DNA from: Burkholderia sp. MS389
GTDB taxonomy: Bacteria; Pseudomonadota; Gammaproteobacteria; Burkholderiales; Burkholderiaceae
DNA length: 64,000 nucleotides
Reading direction: 5' to 3'
NCBI RefSeq assembly: GCF_016899425.1
Contig: NZ_CP045995.1
Span: 930,001 to 994,000 of the forward strand
Shown: piece by piece, positions 35,524 to 44,078 of the stretch
How the letters are laid out: the number at the start of each line of letters is the position of its first letter
Position numbering within the stretch: position 1 is the first letter of the stretch
The notes under the pieces: model-generated
What the model was told of the DNA's origin: nothing
Databases searched by the model: none
Seen by the model: the letters and a program-made list of their open reading frames with translations, nothing else
Program-made: the position numbers and the translations under genes

Positions 35524-36468
35524 ATGTCTTCATCGACCCCCACCCGCCCGTCGCGCCGCAAGGCCTTGCAATGCATGGCCTTCGGCGGCCTCGGCACGCT
35601 GTTTACGCTGTCGGGCGGCATCCTCACGCCGTTCGACCTCGCGCTCGCGCAGACCGGCGACGCGCGCCCGGCCGACGCGGGGCGGCCGCTGTTCGTGCAG
35701 ATCAGCGATACGCACATCGGTTTCAACAAGGACGCGAATCCCGACGTGTCGGCCACGCTGAAGCAGACGATCGATCTCGTCAACGGGATGCCTGCGCTGC
35801 CCGCGCTGGCGATCCACACCGGCGACATCACGCATCTGTCCAAGCCCGAGGAATTCGACCACGCGTCGCAGTTGCTGTCCGCACTGCGCGTGCCGGAACT
35901 GCACACGGTGCCCGGCGAGCACGACGTCACCGACGGTTCGGGTGCCGAATATTTCGGCCGGTTCGGCAAGGCGTCGGACAACCGCGGCTATTACAGCTTC
36001 GATCACGCGGGCGTGCACTTCATCGGGCTCGTCAACGTGATGCACTTCAAGCCGAACGGGCTCGGCAGCTTCGGCGACGAACAGCTCGCGTGGCTCGCGC
36101 AGGACCTGAGAGGCCGCTCGTCGAGCACGCCGATCGTCGTGTTCTCGCACATGCCGATGTGGACCATCTACGAACCATGGGGCTGGGGCACCGGCGACGC
36201 GCCGCAGACGATGGCGCTGCTGCGCCGCTTCGGCTCGGTCACCGTGCTGAACGGGCACATCCATCAGATCGTGTCGAAGGTCGAGGGCAACGTGACGTTC
36301 CATACCGCCCGCTCGACCGCGTTCCCGCAGCCGACGGCCGGCAACGGGCCGGGCCCCGTGCCGCTCACGGTGCCGCACGACCGGCTGCCGTCGATGCTCG
36401 GCGTGACGACCGTCGAGTTCGCCGGCCATCCGGTCGCGTCGTCGCTGCACGATGCGACGCTCGCGTGA
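35524..36468 (+). CDS. Tat-exported metallophosphoesterase
   Basis: This 314-residue calcineurin-like phosphoesterase is predicted to be exported folded by the Tat pathway. SRRKALQCMAFGGLGTLFTL near the N-terminus is a twin-arginine signal. The dimetal motifs follow in order: QISDTHIG (D-x-H), HTGDITH (GD), GEHD (in place of the usual GNHD), VFSHMP and LNGHIHQ. The Asn to Glu change in the GNHD motif is unusual, since that Asn normally contributes a metal ligand. It is followed 19 bases later by a cupredoxin gene, suggesting a periplasmic two-gene unit. The substrate is unknown. The chosen ATG starts directly before the Tat signal; an upstream in-frame start would bury it. Confidence 0.88.
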   Translation: MSSSTPTRPSRRKALQCMAFGGLGTLFTLSGGILTPFDLALAQTGDARPADAGRPLFVQISDTHIGFNKDANPDVSATLKQTIDLVNGMPALPALAIHTGDITHLSKPEEFDHASQLLSALRVPELHTVPGEHDVTDGSGAEYFGRFGKASDNRGYYSFDHAGVHFIGLVNVMHFKPNGLGSFGDEQLAWLAQDLRGRSSSTPIVVFSHMPMWTIYEPWGWGTGDAPQTMALLRRFGSVTVLNGHIHQIVSKVEGNVTFHTARSTAFPQPTAGNGPGPVPLTVPHDRLPSMLGVTTVEFAGHPVASSLHDATLA

Positions 36469-36487
36469 CAAAAATAAGGAGACCGAC

Positions 36488-36829
36488 ATGATCCGCTTCA
36501 AGCCATCTCCAATCATCGCCGTGCTGATGCTGTTCGGCGCGGCTGCCGGTACGCCGCTGGCCGCGTTCGCGCAGGGCCCGAACGGCCCGCTCGTGACAAT
36601 CCGCAATTTCATGTTCTCGCCGATGTCGACCACGATCAAGGCCGGCACGACGATCACGTGGAAGAACCTCGACGCGGAGCCGCATACCGTCGTCAACGAC
36701 GCCGGCATCTTCCATTCGAAGGCGCTCGACCAGGACGAGACGTATTCGTTCCGCTTCGACAAGCCGGGCGTCTACAAGGTGTTCTGCGGAATTCATCCGT
36801 ATATGAAGGAGACGATCACCGTCGAATGA
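36488..36829 (+). CDS. Periplasmic cupredoxin (plastocyanin/amicyanin-like)
   Basis: This 113-residue blue-copper protein has a Sec signal (residues 1-28, ending AAFA). The mature domain carries all four type-1 copper ligands: His66 in EPHTV, and Cys100, His103 and Met106 in VFCGIHPYMKETI. The short C-x2-H-x2-M loop is amicyanin/plastocyanin-like. AAGGAG stands seven bases before the ATG. It should act as a periplasmic electron carrier. It is probably co-transcribed with the upstream phosphoesterase, though the functional link is unclear. A strong hairpin follows the stop. Confidence 0.92.
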   Translation: MIRFKPSPIIAVLMLFGAAAGTPLAAFAQGPNGPLVTIRNFMFSPMSTTIKAGTTITWKNLDAEPHTVVNDAGIFHSKALDQDETYSFRFDKPGVYKVFCGIHPYMKETITVE

Positions 36830-36848
36830 CGCGGCTCGCCACGAAGCG

Positions 36849-36905
36849 CGCGGGCGAACGACGGGCGGCTGCCGCCTCCAACGACCGTCGTCCCCTTCGC
36901 CCGCG
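36849..36905. terminator. Large hairpin between convergent genes
   Basis: CGCGGGCGAA (36849-36858) pairs perfectly with TTCGCCCGCG (36896-36905), continued by CGACGG/CCGTCG and an inner GCGGC/GCCGC stem. It lies between convergent genes, 19 bp past the cupredoxin stop, and could end transcription from both sides despite having no T-run. Confidence 0.5.
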
Positions 36906-36982
36906 ACCCACACGGAGCGGCCCACGATTCCCGCATTTTCCGGTCGATCGATGTTCGTCGCGGGCGGGCCTTGCATGCAGGC

Positions 36983-38152
36983 TCACTGCCCCGCCGCGCG
37001 CAAGTCCGGCGCGGTGCCCGCGACGACCGGACACGACTGCGGCAATGCGTGCCCGAACAGCACGGCCAGCCCGCACGCGGACGTGAACATGCCGAGACCG
37101 TCATGCCCGACACCCGGCACTTCGACGACCTGCTGCGCGAGATCGCCCGGATGCCGCTTTTTCAGGTAATCGAAATAGGCGAGCCCGCGCGCCAGCCGGT
37201 ACGGCCCCTGCGCCATCGCCGCGCATGAACGGTCGATGAAATGCGTATAGGGATTCGTGTCGGCCTGCCCGAGCAGGTACACGACATGACGCGCGACGTA
37301 GCGCGTTTCGAGATCGCGCACGTCCTGCGACGCAACGTAAGGCGGCGCCGACTTCAGCCCGTACTTCCATTCGGTCGCGCGCGGGCATACGCCGCCGGCA
37401 AGTGCATCGGCATTCGGTCGCGCGTCGTCGAAATACAGGTAACTCGACGGGTTCGCGACCACATAGCGTATGGCGATGCCGGCTCGCGCGAGCGCGTCGC
37501 CTTCGCGACCGGCCACTGCGTAACGCTGCAGCAACTGCGCACCGGCGGAGTGGCCGATCACGACGACCGTCGTCAGCGACGGGTACAGGCTGCGGTCGGT
37601 GAAATGCGCGAGCAGCGCGTCGAGCGCGGCAAACGAGCTGATCGGCGCCGGCTGGCGCGCGGGTTCGCCGCCCTTCCATCCTTCCTGCGTCCACGCGAGC
37701 GTCGATGCGGGTAGCGAAAACGCGCGCACGTCGGCGCGTGTCAGGAATTGCGGCGCGACGACCATCGTGCCCGCGCCCGCCGCACCGGCCTTTTCGACGA
37801 CTGTGCGCCCCGATGCGTAGTACGCGTCGGCATTACGCAGCGTGCCGTGAATCACGATGAACACGCGCGTGACGTCGGGCGCGGCCCGGTCGAGCGGATG
37901 ATCGGCGTAGACCGGCAGCATCGCGCTCCCCTGCGGCGTATCGACGGCCACGCGCTGGTCGGCGACGGCCTTGACCGGCGCTTCGAGACGTTCGCGCTGC
38001 GCGGGCGTGGCGGCTTCGGCCTGCAGCGCGCCGGCCAGCGTGCCGGCGGCGGCGCAGGCGACCGCGAGCGGGACGGCGTATGACAAGGCGCGCGCGGCCG
38101 GCAGCGCACACGAGCGTCGGAGACTGGCAAACGCGACGGAAAGGACGGACAT
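36983..38152 (-). CDS. Secreted alpha/beta hydrolase
   Basis: This 389-residue protein has an N-terminal export signal (to about residue 49, ending ALQAEA). The alpha/beta-hydrolase core shows the oxyanion segment VFIVIHGTLRNADAYY, the nucleophile elbow GHSAG with the serine, and a late histidine in VPGVGHDGLGMF. A cysteine-rich C-terminal part (GVCPRATEW, RSCAAM, SACGLAV, QSCPVV) suggests disulfides in the periplasm. The HG-x-RNA-x-YY opening resembles secreted esterases and depolymerases, but no substrate is assigned. The start at MSVLSVAF gives a proper signal; upstream sequence is arginine-rich and unlikely. It is monocistronic and convergent with the cupredoxin unit. Confidence 0.82.
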   Translation of the reverse strand: MSVLSVAFASLRRSCALPAARALSYAVPLAVACAAAGTLAGALQAEAATPAQRERLEAPVKAVADQRVAVDTPQGSAMLPVYADHPLDRAAPDVTRVFIVIHGTLRNADAYYASGRTVVEKAGAAGAGTMVVAPQFLTRADVRAFSLPASTLAWTQEGWKGGEPARQPAPISSFAALDALLAHFTDRSLYPSLTTVVVIGHSAGAQLLQRYAVAGREGDALARAGIAIRYVVANPSSYLYFDDARPNADALAGGVCPRATEWKYGLKSAPPYVASQDVRDLETRYVARHVVYLLGQADTNPYTHFIDRSCAAMAQGPYRLARGLAYFDYLKKRHPGDLAQQVVEVPGVGHDGLGMFTSACGLAVLFGHALPQSCPVVAGTAPDLRAAGQ

Positions 38153-38502
38153 GGCGGCGGCTCGGGAGGCAGATATGACTTGAACGGCGATGGTCGCAGA
38201 ATCCGTCGCGCGCCGCCGGGCCGTTGCGAACAACCGATCAGCCGGCCGGTTGCGCACCGCGTTCCGCGTCGATGCACCGTTGGCCGGAGCGGCTCGCGCG
38301 CGGCGGTATGAGATTGCCGACAAGACGAACTAAAACTAGCGAGTTCATCGAGAGCGGTTCACGGCGCGGCCCATGCGACCCCAAGATTACGATTCCCTAT
38401 CAACCCCATTGCCGACAGTGCTTTCAAACATATCGTCAAAATACGATATAAGATTCGCCCATCGACGATACTTGTTTGCCCGATCGAAACGCCCACCTTT
38501 CC
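38153..38502. other. Divergent intergenic region hydrolase / arsR
   Basis: This 350-bp spacer separates divergent genes. The half near the ArsR gene is AT-rich and holds the operator-like dyad described separately. The GC-rich half contains CCGGCCGG self-complementary bases. No gene is supported. Confidence 0.4.
38430..38449. promoter_or_regulatory. ArsR-type operator
   Basis: ATATCGT and ACGATAT form seven-base arms around a six-base spacer (CAAAAT), 54 bp upstream of the ArsR-family start. Imperfect dyads of this shape in the promoter are typical ArsR/SmtB operators. A further ACGATA half-site occurs near 38465. Confidence 0.55.
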
Positions 38503-38811
38503 ATGCCGACCGAACTCGACATCGACGCGATCCTGAAAGCGCTCTCGAACCCCGTGCGCCGGGAGATCCTCGTCTGGCTGAAAACGCCCGGCGAGCATTT
38601 TCCGCAGCAGACGCTGCCGTACGAACACGGCGTCTGCGCGGGCCAGATCGACGCGCGCTGCGGGCTGTCGCAGTCGACCGTCTCCGCGCACCTCGCGACG
38701 CTGCAGCGCGCGGGGCTCGTGACGTCGACGCGGATCGGCCAGTGGGCGTTCTTCCGTCGCAACGAGGCCGTCATCGACGCATTTCACGACGCCCTGCGCC
38801 GCGAACTCTAG
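38503..38811 (+). CDS. ArsR family winged-helix regulator
   Basis: This 102-residue repressor-like protein has the ArsR core: LKALSNPVRREILVWL, then a helix-turn-helix CGLSQSTVSAHLATLQRAGLV and wing TRIGQWAFFRRNE. It has two cysteines, Cys45 (HGVCAG) and Cys53 (ARCG), in the region before the recognition helix; these could sense thiol-reactive compounds rather than metals. No ribosome site precedes the ATG, and a TTG nine codons upstream is an alternative. The next gene is an old-yellow-enzyme reductase, paralleling electrophile-sensing regulator/OYE pairs. An operator-like dyad lies upstream. Confidence 0.88.
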   Translation: MPTELDIDAILKALSNPVRREILVWLKTPGEHFPQQTLPYEHGVCAGQIDARCGLSQSTVSAHLATLQRAGLVTSTRIGQWAFFRRNEAVIDAFHDALRREL

Positions 38812-38892
38812 CCAACGGCCGAACCGGCCATCCGGGGCGCCGTCGCGCACGACGCGCACGCTTCCCCGCCTTTCGTGAAGAGGTTATCTGCC

Positions 38893-39954
38893 ATGCCCAC
38901 GTTGTTCGATCCCATTACGCTCGGCGACCTGACCCTGCCGAACCGCATCGTGATGGCGCCGCTCACCCGCTCCCGTGCGGGCGCGGCGCGCGTGCCGAAC
39001 GCGCTGATGGCGCGCTACTACGCCGAGCGCGCATCGGCCGGCCTGATCATTACCGAAGCGACGTCGGTCACGCCGCAAGGCGTCGGCTATGCCGACACGC
39101 CGGGCATCTGGTCCGACGAGCAGGTCGAAGGCTGGAAGCAGATCACGCAGGCCGTGCACGCGGCCGGCGGGCGCATCGTGCTGCAACTCTGGCACGTCGG
39201 CCGGATCTCCGATCCGATGTTCCTGGACGGCGAGCTGCCGGTCGCACCGAGCGCGATCGCCGCGGGCGGCACCGTGAGCCTCGTGCGTCCGCCGCGTCCG
39301 TTCGTGACGCCGCGTGCACTCGAACTCGACGAAATTCCGGGCATCGTCGCCGCGTACCGCAAGGGCGCCGAGAACGCGAAGGCGGCGGGCTTCGACGGCG
39401 TGGAGATCCACGGCGCGAACGGCTACCTGCTCGACCAGTTCCTGCAGGACAGCACCAATCGCCGCACCGACGCATACGGCGGCCCGATCGAGCATCGCGC
39501 GCGCCTGCTGCTGGAAGTGGTCGACGCGGCGATCGACGTGTGGGGCGCCGGCCGGGTCGGCGTGCACCTCGCCCCGCGCGGCGACGCGCATACGATGGGC
39601 GATTCCGATCCGGCGGCAACGTTCGGTTATGTCGCGCGCGAACTCGGCCGCCGCAAGATCGCGTTCATCTTCACGCGTGAATCGTATTCGGGCGACCAGT
39701 TGAGCCCGCGCCTGAAGGAAGCGTTCGGCGGCCCGCTGATCGCGAACGAGCAGTTCACGCTCGACACCGCGCAGGCCGCGCTCGCGAACGGCAGCGCCGA
39801 CGCGATCGCCTGGGGCAAGCTGTTCATCGCGAACCCGGACCTGCCGCGCCGCCTCGAAATCGGCGCGCCGCTCAACCAGCCGGTTCCGGAGACGTTCTAC
39901 GCGGAAGGCGAAACGGGCTACACCGACTACCCGGCGCTGAGCGACGCGGCCTGA
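38893..39954 (+). CDS. Old yellow enzyme family NADH:flavin oxidoreductase (NemA-like alkene reductase)
   Basis: This 353-residue FMN enzyme reduces activated alkenes, quinones, nitro compounds or N-ethylmaleimide-like electrophiles. The OYE motifs are clear: [15 protein letters not shown] at the FMN end, [13 protein letters not shown], the barrel motif [31 protein letters not shown], and [24 protein letters not shown]. Length and motif order match NemA/XenA-B-type reductases of the classical subfamily. It lies 81 bases behind the two-cysteine ArsR regulator on the same strand and is the likely regulated gene. A GAAGAGG ribosome site precedes the ATG. Confidence 0.94.
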   Translation: MPTLFDPITLGDLTLPNRIVMAPLTRSRAGAARVPNALMARYYAERASAGLIITEATSVTPQGVGYADTPGIWSDEQVEGWKQITQAVHAAGGRIVLQLWHVGRISDPMFLDGELPVAPSAIAAGGTVSLVRPPRPFVTPRALELDEIPGIVAAYRKGAENAKAAGFDGVEIHGANGYLLDQFLQDSTNRRTDAYGGPIEHRARLLLEVVDAAIDVWGAGRVGVHLAPRGDAHTMGDSDPAATFGYVARELGRRKIAFIFTRESYSGDQLSPRLKEAFGGPLIANEQFTLDTAQAALANGSADAIAWGKLFIANPDLPRRLEIGAPLNQPVPETFYAEGETGYTDYPALSDAA

Positions 39955-39972
39955 CGGTGGAACGGCGCGGGT

Positions 39973-40500
39973 TCAGGCGGGCACGTCCGCACGCATGAAC
40001 ACGCGCCGCGTTTCGTCGAGGCCGAGCGCGACGTGGTGCGCGCGGATCGCGCGCAGCGCGTCGTCGAGCGCCGCATCGTCGATGATCCGGAACCCGAGAC
40101 GCGCGTAGTACGGCGCATTCCACGGCGCATCGCGAAACGTCGACAGCACCACCTGCTCGACGCGCTGCCGCGCCGCGCGCGCGATCACCTGCTCGATGAG
40201 ACGCACGCCGATCCGCTGCCCGGCATGCGACGGCGCGACATCCAGTTCCTCCAGATACAGCCGCTGCGCATCGAGCAGCCGATAGAACGCGAATCCCACG
40301 CACGTGCGTTGCGGACCGACCGCGACGTACGCGCGACCGTCGTCGATCCGCTCGAGCACGGCGGCCGCATCGGTCGGCTCGGCATCGGCGATGTCGGCCA
40401 TGCCGATCTCGCGAAACCGCTGCGCGGCGGCGACTTCCACGGCGGCCATCGCGGCCGCGTCTTCCCGCGTGGCGGGGCGAATCAGGATCGAGGCAGGCAT
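39973..40500 (-). CDS. GNAT family N-acetyltransferase
   Basis: This 175-residue acetyltransferase shows the GNAT fold: an N-terminal IRPATREDAAAMAAVEV start, central strand YLEELDVAPSHAGQRIGVRLIEQVIARA with the Q/R-x-x-G-x-G/A-like acetyl-CoA motif (HAGQRIG), and a late Y-A-R-L-G-F motif. The acceptor substrate is unknown. It converges with the OYE gene and is divergent from a LysE-type exporter with about 100 bp between them. That spacer contains two TTTCGAACG-like repeats. Confidence 0.88.
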   Translation of the reverse strand: MPASILIRPATREDAAAMAAVEVAAAQRFREIGMADIADAEPTDAAAVLERIDDGRAYVAVGPQRTCVGFAFYRLLDAQRLYLEELDVAPSHAGQRIGVRLIEQVIARAARQRVEQVVLSTFRDAPWNAPYYARLGFRIIDDAALDDALRAIRAHHVALGLDETRRVFMRADVPA

Positions 40501-40602
40501 GACGGCATTTCAGGCAGGCAGTCTTGAACGGCCGTCACTATAATCGAAACTTCATACGTATCGTTTCGAACGATTTCGAACGCCCGATCCACGAGGTCCG
40601 TC

Positions 40603-41214
40603 ATGACGCTGTCCGCACTCGCCGTCTTCGCCTTCGCCCTGCTCGTCACCGCCGGCACGCCCGGCCCGAGCGTCGCCGCGCTCGTCGCGCGCGTGCTGAC
40701 GAACGGCGTGCGCGACGTGCTGCCGTTCCTCGCGGCCATGTGGCTCGGCGAGGCGCTGTGGCTCACGCTCGCGGTCGCGGGGCTGTCCGCGTTCGCGCAC
40801 ACGTTCGCGACCGGCCTGATCGTGCTGAAGCTGCTCGGCGTCGCGTACCTGCTGTTCCTCGCGTGGAAGATGTGGACCGCGCCGACCGGCACGGGCGCGG
40901 ACGACCTGCCGCGCGGCCAGTCGCCGTGGCGCATGTTCGTCGCCGGGATGCTGGTCACGCTCGGTAATCCGAAAATCATGATCTTCTATCTCGCGCTGCT
41001 GCCGACCATCGTCGACCTCACGCACGTCGGCGTCGCCGCATGGGCCGAATTGGTCGGGACGATGCTCGCGGTGTTGATCCTGGCCGACTGCTTCTGGTCG
41101 CTGCTCGCGTCCCGGGCACGGGCCTTCCTGACGTCGGCGCGCGCGAAGCGGATCGCGAACCGCACGAGCGCGACCGCGATGGCCGGTGCGGCAGTCGCGA
41201 TCGCGACGCGGTAG
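40603..41214 (+). CDS. LysE family translocator
   Basis: This 203-residue inner-membrane exporter belongs to the LysE/RhtB superfamily, which excretes amino acids or related metabolites. Six hydrophobic segments are apparent. The family opening TLSALAVFAFALLVTAGTPGPSVAALVARVL holds the conserved G-x-P-G-P motif, and GNPKIMIFYLALLP is the standard second motif. AGG lies eight bases upstream of the ATG. It is divergent from a GNAT gene, a frequent arrangement, but the substrate is not known. Confidence 0.9.
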   Translation: MTLSALAVFAFALLVTAGTPGPSVAALVARVLTNGVRDVLPFLAAMWLGEALWLTLAVAGLSAFAHTFATGLIVLKLLGVAYLLFLAWKMWTAPTGTGADDLPRGQSPWRMFVAGMLVTLGNPKIMIFYLALLPTIVDLTHVGVAAWAELVGTMLAVLILADCFWSLLASRARAFLTSARAKRIANRTSATAMAGAAVAIATR

Positions 41215-41235
41215 TCGCCGGCGACGCGCCGGCCG

Positions 41236-42156
41236 CTAACAGCGAAACGCCTTGCGCCACACGCCCCGCTGCGGCGTGTGATCGTTGCATTCGATCAGCG
41301 CACGCACCAGCGCCCAGTCGTCGTCATCGCAGAAATCGAGCAGCATCGCGCCGTACGGGCCGGGCTGCTCGCGCAAGCGCTCGGCGAGCCGCGCATGAAT
41401 GCCCTGCACGCGGCCATCGCCGTGTGCGACCACCGACGGATTCGCGCCCATCCCCGTTCCGCTGCAAAAATTGAGCGCCCAGCGGCCGCTGTCCGGCAGC
41501 GGCAGATGCGTCAGCAGCGCGTCGATCGCGCGCCACTTCCACGCGATCGACGCGGCCACCGGCACGCGATACTCGTCCTGGATCACGAACGCGCCGTCCG
41601 GATGATCGATCGTGAACGTCGCGTTGTCGGGCCATGCGGTCAGGTCGATCCCGAGCGGCCGGCCGCTGCGGAAACGCCGCAACAGCACGATCGCGCCGCG
41701 CACGTCGCCGAGCGCGGGCAGCGTGCCGCCGGCATGCCAGCGCAGCCACGGGTGCCGCGCGCGATGCGCATCGAACGTCGCATCGAAACTGCGTGTGCAC
41801 GCATGCGCCGGCCACTCGTCCTTCACCGACATCACGATGCATTCGCGCGGATGCGCATCGAGAAAGCGCGTGCAGCTTGCCAGCACGTCGTCGAACGTCA
41901 TGCCGAGCGCGATGCCGCCGTGATGGATGTCGAACGCATCGCGCACGTGCCGGCAGCGGATGTCGAGCAGCCGCACGCCATGCGCGAGCTGCGCATCGAG
42001 CGGCGCACGCTGGGTGCGCACCAGCGAATCGTCGACCGTATACGCACAGGTGTCATGGCTGCCCGGTAGGGTCAGCGTATGCAGCGGCCGCGCGTCGTCG
42101 AGCGCGGACATCCAGTCGGCAGGCGGCATGCGCGTATCGTGGCGCGAAGGGATCAT
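41236..42156 (-). CDS. Phosphatidylinositol-specific phospholipase C X-domain-like protein
   Basis: This 306-residue protein matches the PI-PLC-like phosphodiesterase barrel. LTLPGSHDTCAY holds the first catalytic histidine (His34) and GVRLLDIRCRH...FDIHHGG the second (around 78-79). CIVMSVKDEW, TLPALGDVRGAIVLLRRF and the C-terminal AMLLDFCDDD fit the X-domain pattern of bacterial PLCs. There is no signal peptide, which is unusual because known bacterial PI-PLCs are secreted. Its start lies only six bases from the divergent lacI start; an in-frame ATG nine codons in is an alternative. Because its promoter must lie inside lacI, its transcription is probably linked to that gene. Confidence 0.78.
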   Translation of the reverse strand: MIPSRHDTRMPPADWMSALDDARPLHTLTLPGSHDTCAYTVDDSLVRTQRAPLDAQLAHGVRLLDIRCRHVRDAFDIHHGGIALGMTFDDVLASCTRFLDAHPRECIVMSVKDEWPAHACTRSFDATFDAHRARHPWLRWHAGGTLPALGDVRGAIVLLRRFRSGRPLGIDLTAWPDNATFTIDHPDGAFVIQDEYRVPVAASIAWKWRAIDALLTHLPLPDSGRWALNFCSGTGMGANPSVVAHGDGRVQGIHARLAERLREQPGPYGAMLLDFCDDDDWALVRALIECNDHTPQRGVWRKAFRC

Positions 42157-42162
42157 GAATCG

Positions 42163-43185
42163 ATGAATGACAAGGAAAGAAAACCATGGGTAACGGCGTC
42201 GGATGTCGCGGCGCGGGCCGGCGTCTCGCGCTCGGCAGTGTCGCGCGCGTTCTCGCCGACGGCAAGCATCGCGCCGCAAACGCGCGAACGCGTGATGGTC
42301 GCCGCGCGTGCGCTGGGCTACCAGGTCAACCTGATCGCGCGCGACATGATCACGCAGCGCAGCAGCATGATCGGCGTCGTGACGGCCGGGTTCGAGAACC
42401 CGTTCCGCGCGCGGCTGCTGTCGGACCTGATGGCCGCGCTCGGGCAGCGCGCGCTCACGCCGCTCGTGACCAATGCGGAAGATCCGCGCCAGGTCCGGCA
42501 ATCGCTCGAGCAATTGCTCAGCTACCGGATCGCGGGCCTCGTGATGACGTCCGCGTCGCCGCCGCTGTCGGTCGCGCAGCAGTATCTCGAACACCGGATT
42601 CCGGTCGTGATGATCAACCGCGAAGCGAACCTGCCGGGCGCTGATGTGGTCGTCAGCGACAACGCGGCGGGCGCCACCCACGCCGCGCAGCGGCTCATGC
42701 AGGCCGGCGCGCGCCGCCTCGCGTTCGTCGGGCCGCGCGGCACGAGCTACAGCGCGCGGTCGCGCGCCGCGGCGTTCGAGCAGGCGCTCGGGCCACGCGA
42801 CGCGTCCGACGCGACGCTCGTATGCGTGCTCGACACGCCGTCCGACACCCACGCCTGCGGAATCGACGCCACGCGGCAACTGTTCGCGACCGGCGAGCGG
42901 CCCGACGGCGTGTTCTGCTCGTCCGACCTGCTTGCGCTCGGCGTGATCGACGTCGCGCGCCGCGAATTCGGCTTGCGCGTGCCGGACGACCTGCGCGTGA
43001 TCGGCTTCGACGATATCCCCGCCGCCGAATACGATGCGTATCGGCTGACGACGCTGCGGCAGGACACGCGCGGCCTCGCGCACGCGGCGATCGACCTGCT
43101 CGCCGACCGGATGCAGACGTTCGACGGGCCGTCGCGCACATGTGTCGTGCCGGTCACGCAGGTGGTGCGCGACAGCTGCGCGTAA
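42163..43185 (+). CDS. LacI family transcriptional regulator
   Basis: This 340-residue sugar-responsive repressor has the LacI HTH TASDVAARAGVSRSAVSRAFSPTASIAPQTRERV at about residues 11-44, a hinge region, and a periplasmic-binding-protein-like effector domain (IGVVTAGFENPFRARLLSDLMAALG..., DDIPAAEYDAYRLTTLRQD). It lies next to an ABC sugar-uptake operon. A 22-bp perfect palindrome with central CG, the shape of LacI/GalR operators, lies upstream of the solute-binding-protein gene and is the probable target. The ribosome site is weak (AAGGGA about a dozen bases upstream). Confidence 0.93.
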   Translation: MNDKERKPWVTASDVAARAGVSRSAVSRAFSPTASIAPQTRERVMVAARALGYQVNLIARDMITQRSSMIGVVTAGFENPFRARLLSDLMAALGQRALTPLVTNAEDPRQVRQSLEQLLSYRIAGLVMTSASPPLSVAQQYLEHRIPVVMINREANLPGADVVVSDNAAGATHAAQRLMQAGARRLAFVGPRGTSYSARSRAAAFEQALGPRDASDATLVCVLDTPSDTHACGIDATRQLFATGERPDGVFCSSDLLALGVIDVARREFGLRVPDDLRVIGFDDIPAAEYDAYRLTTLRQDTRGLAHAAIDLLADRMQTFDGPSRTCVVPVTQVVRDSCA

Positions 43186-43217
43186 CGACGCACGAACGCG
43201 CGCGGCCACGCCACGCG

Positions 43218-44078
43218 TCACTTCAACCCGCCCGCGAACCCGCGCAACAGGTAGCGCTGCACATAACCGGCCACGGCCAGCGTCGGCAGCGACGCCATCA
43301 GCCCCGCGCTCATCAGGTCGCCCCAGTCGATGCCGTTCTCCGTCACATAGCCGGCAATCGCGAGCGGCAGCGTGAAGCGGCTCGGCGTCGACACGAACAG
43401 CAGCGCGATCAGGAATTCGTTCCACGCCGCGATGAACACGAAGATCGCGGTCGCGATCAGCCCCGGCGCGCACAGCGGCAGCACGATCTGCACGAGCCGC
43501 CGCGCGAGCCCCGCGCCGTCGATGCACGCCGCTTCCTCGTATTCGATCGGCACGTCGCGCACGAACGCGAGCAGCATCCAGATCGCCATCGGCAATGCGT
43601 AGATCTGGTACGCGAGCATCAGGCCGAGCGTCGAATCGAGCAGGTGCAGCCGCTTCGCGAGCGCGAATAGCGGCACCGCGATCGTGATCGGTGGCATCAG
43701 CTTCAACGCCAGCACGAGCATCAGGAACAGCAGGTCGAGCCGCGCCGGAAACCGCAGCCGCACGAGCGCATACGCGGCCGGAAACGCGAGCGCCAGCGCG
43801 AGCAGCGTCGTGCCGAAGCCGACCAGCAGCGAATTGAACAGCGGCGCGCCGATGCCGTTCGACCACACCGACGCAAAATGCGAGAAGGTCGGCGCGGCCG
43901 GCCAGATCCGCAACGGATGATCGAAACGTTCGAGCGTCGGCATGAAGGCCGCGCCGGCCATCCACAGGCACGGCAGCAGCAACAGCGCGAGCGCGAGGAC
44001 GCGCAGCGTCCACGGCGTCGCGTGACCGAATGCGGCGCTCGCTCGTGCGCGCGGGATGCCCGCCGATCGTGTCGTCAT
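43218..44078 (-). CDS. ABC sugar transporter permease (MalG type)
   Basis: This 286-residue membrane subunit of a CUT1-family carbohydrate importer has six hydrophobic helices and the EAA loop PIEYEEAACIDGAGLARRLVQIVLPLCAPG, which docks the ATPase. The C-terminus LRGFAGGLKG-like (RGFAGGLK) is typical of MalG-type subunits. Its ATG overlaps the stop of the first permease by four bases (ATGA). No ATPase gene is present in the cluster, so a shared MsmK/UgpC-like ATPase from elsewhere must energise it. Confidence 0.92.
   Translation of the reverse strand: MTTRSAGIPRARASAAFGHATPWTLRVLALALLLLPCLWMAGAAFMPTLERFDHPLRIWPAAPTFSHFASVWSNGIGAPLFNSLLVGFGTTLLALALAFPAAYALVRLRFPARLDLLFLMLVLALKLMPPITIAVPLFALAKRLHLLDSTLGLMLAYQIYALPMAIWMLLAFVRDVPIEYEEAACIDGAGLARRLVQIVLPLCAPGLIATAIFVFIAAWNEFLIALLFVSTPSRFTLPLAIAGYVTENGIDWGDLMSAGLMASLPTLAVAGYVQRYLLRGFAGGLK

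Noticed and set aside
40530-40602. Riboswitch or operator in the GNAT/LysE spacer from TTTCGAACG repeats
   Set aside because: The repeats are short and irregular and do not form a convincing dyad or structure.
42157-44013. Minus-strand frame upstream of the PI-PLC-like gene reading through lacI and the permease
   Set aside because: The translation there is Arg/Ala-rich shadow sequence opposite lacI; the recognised protein begins at 42156.
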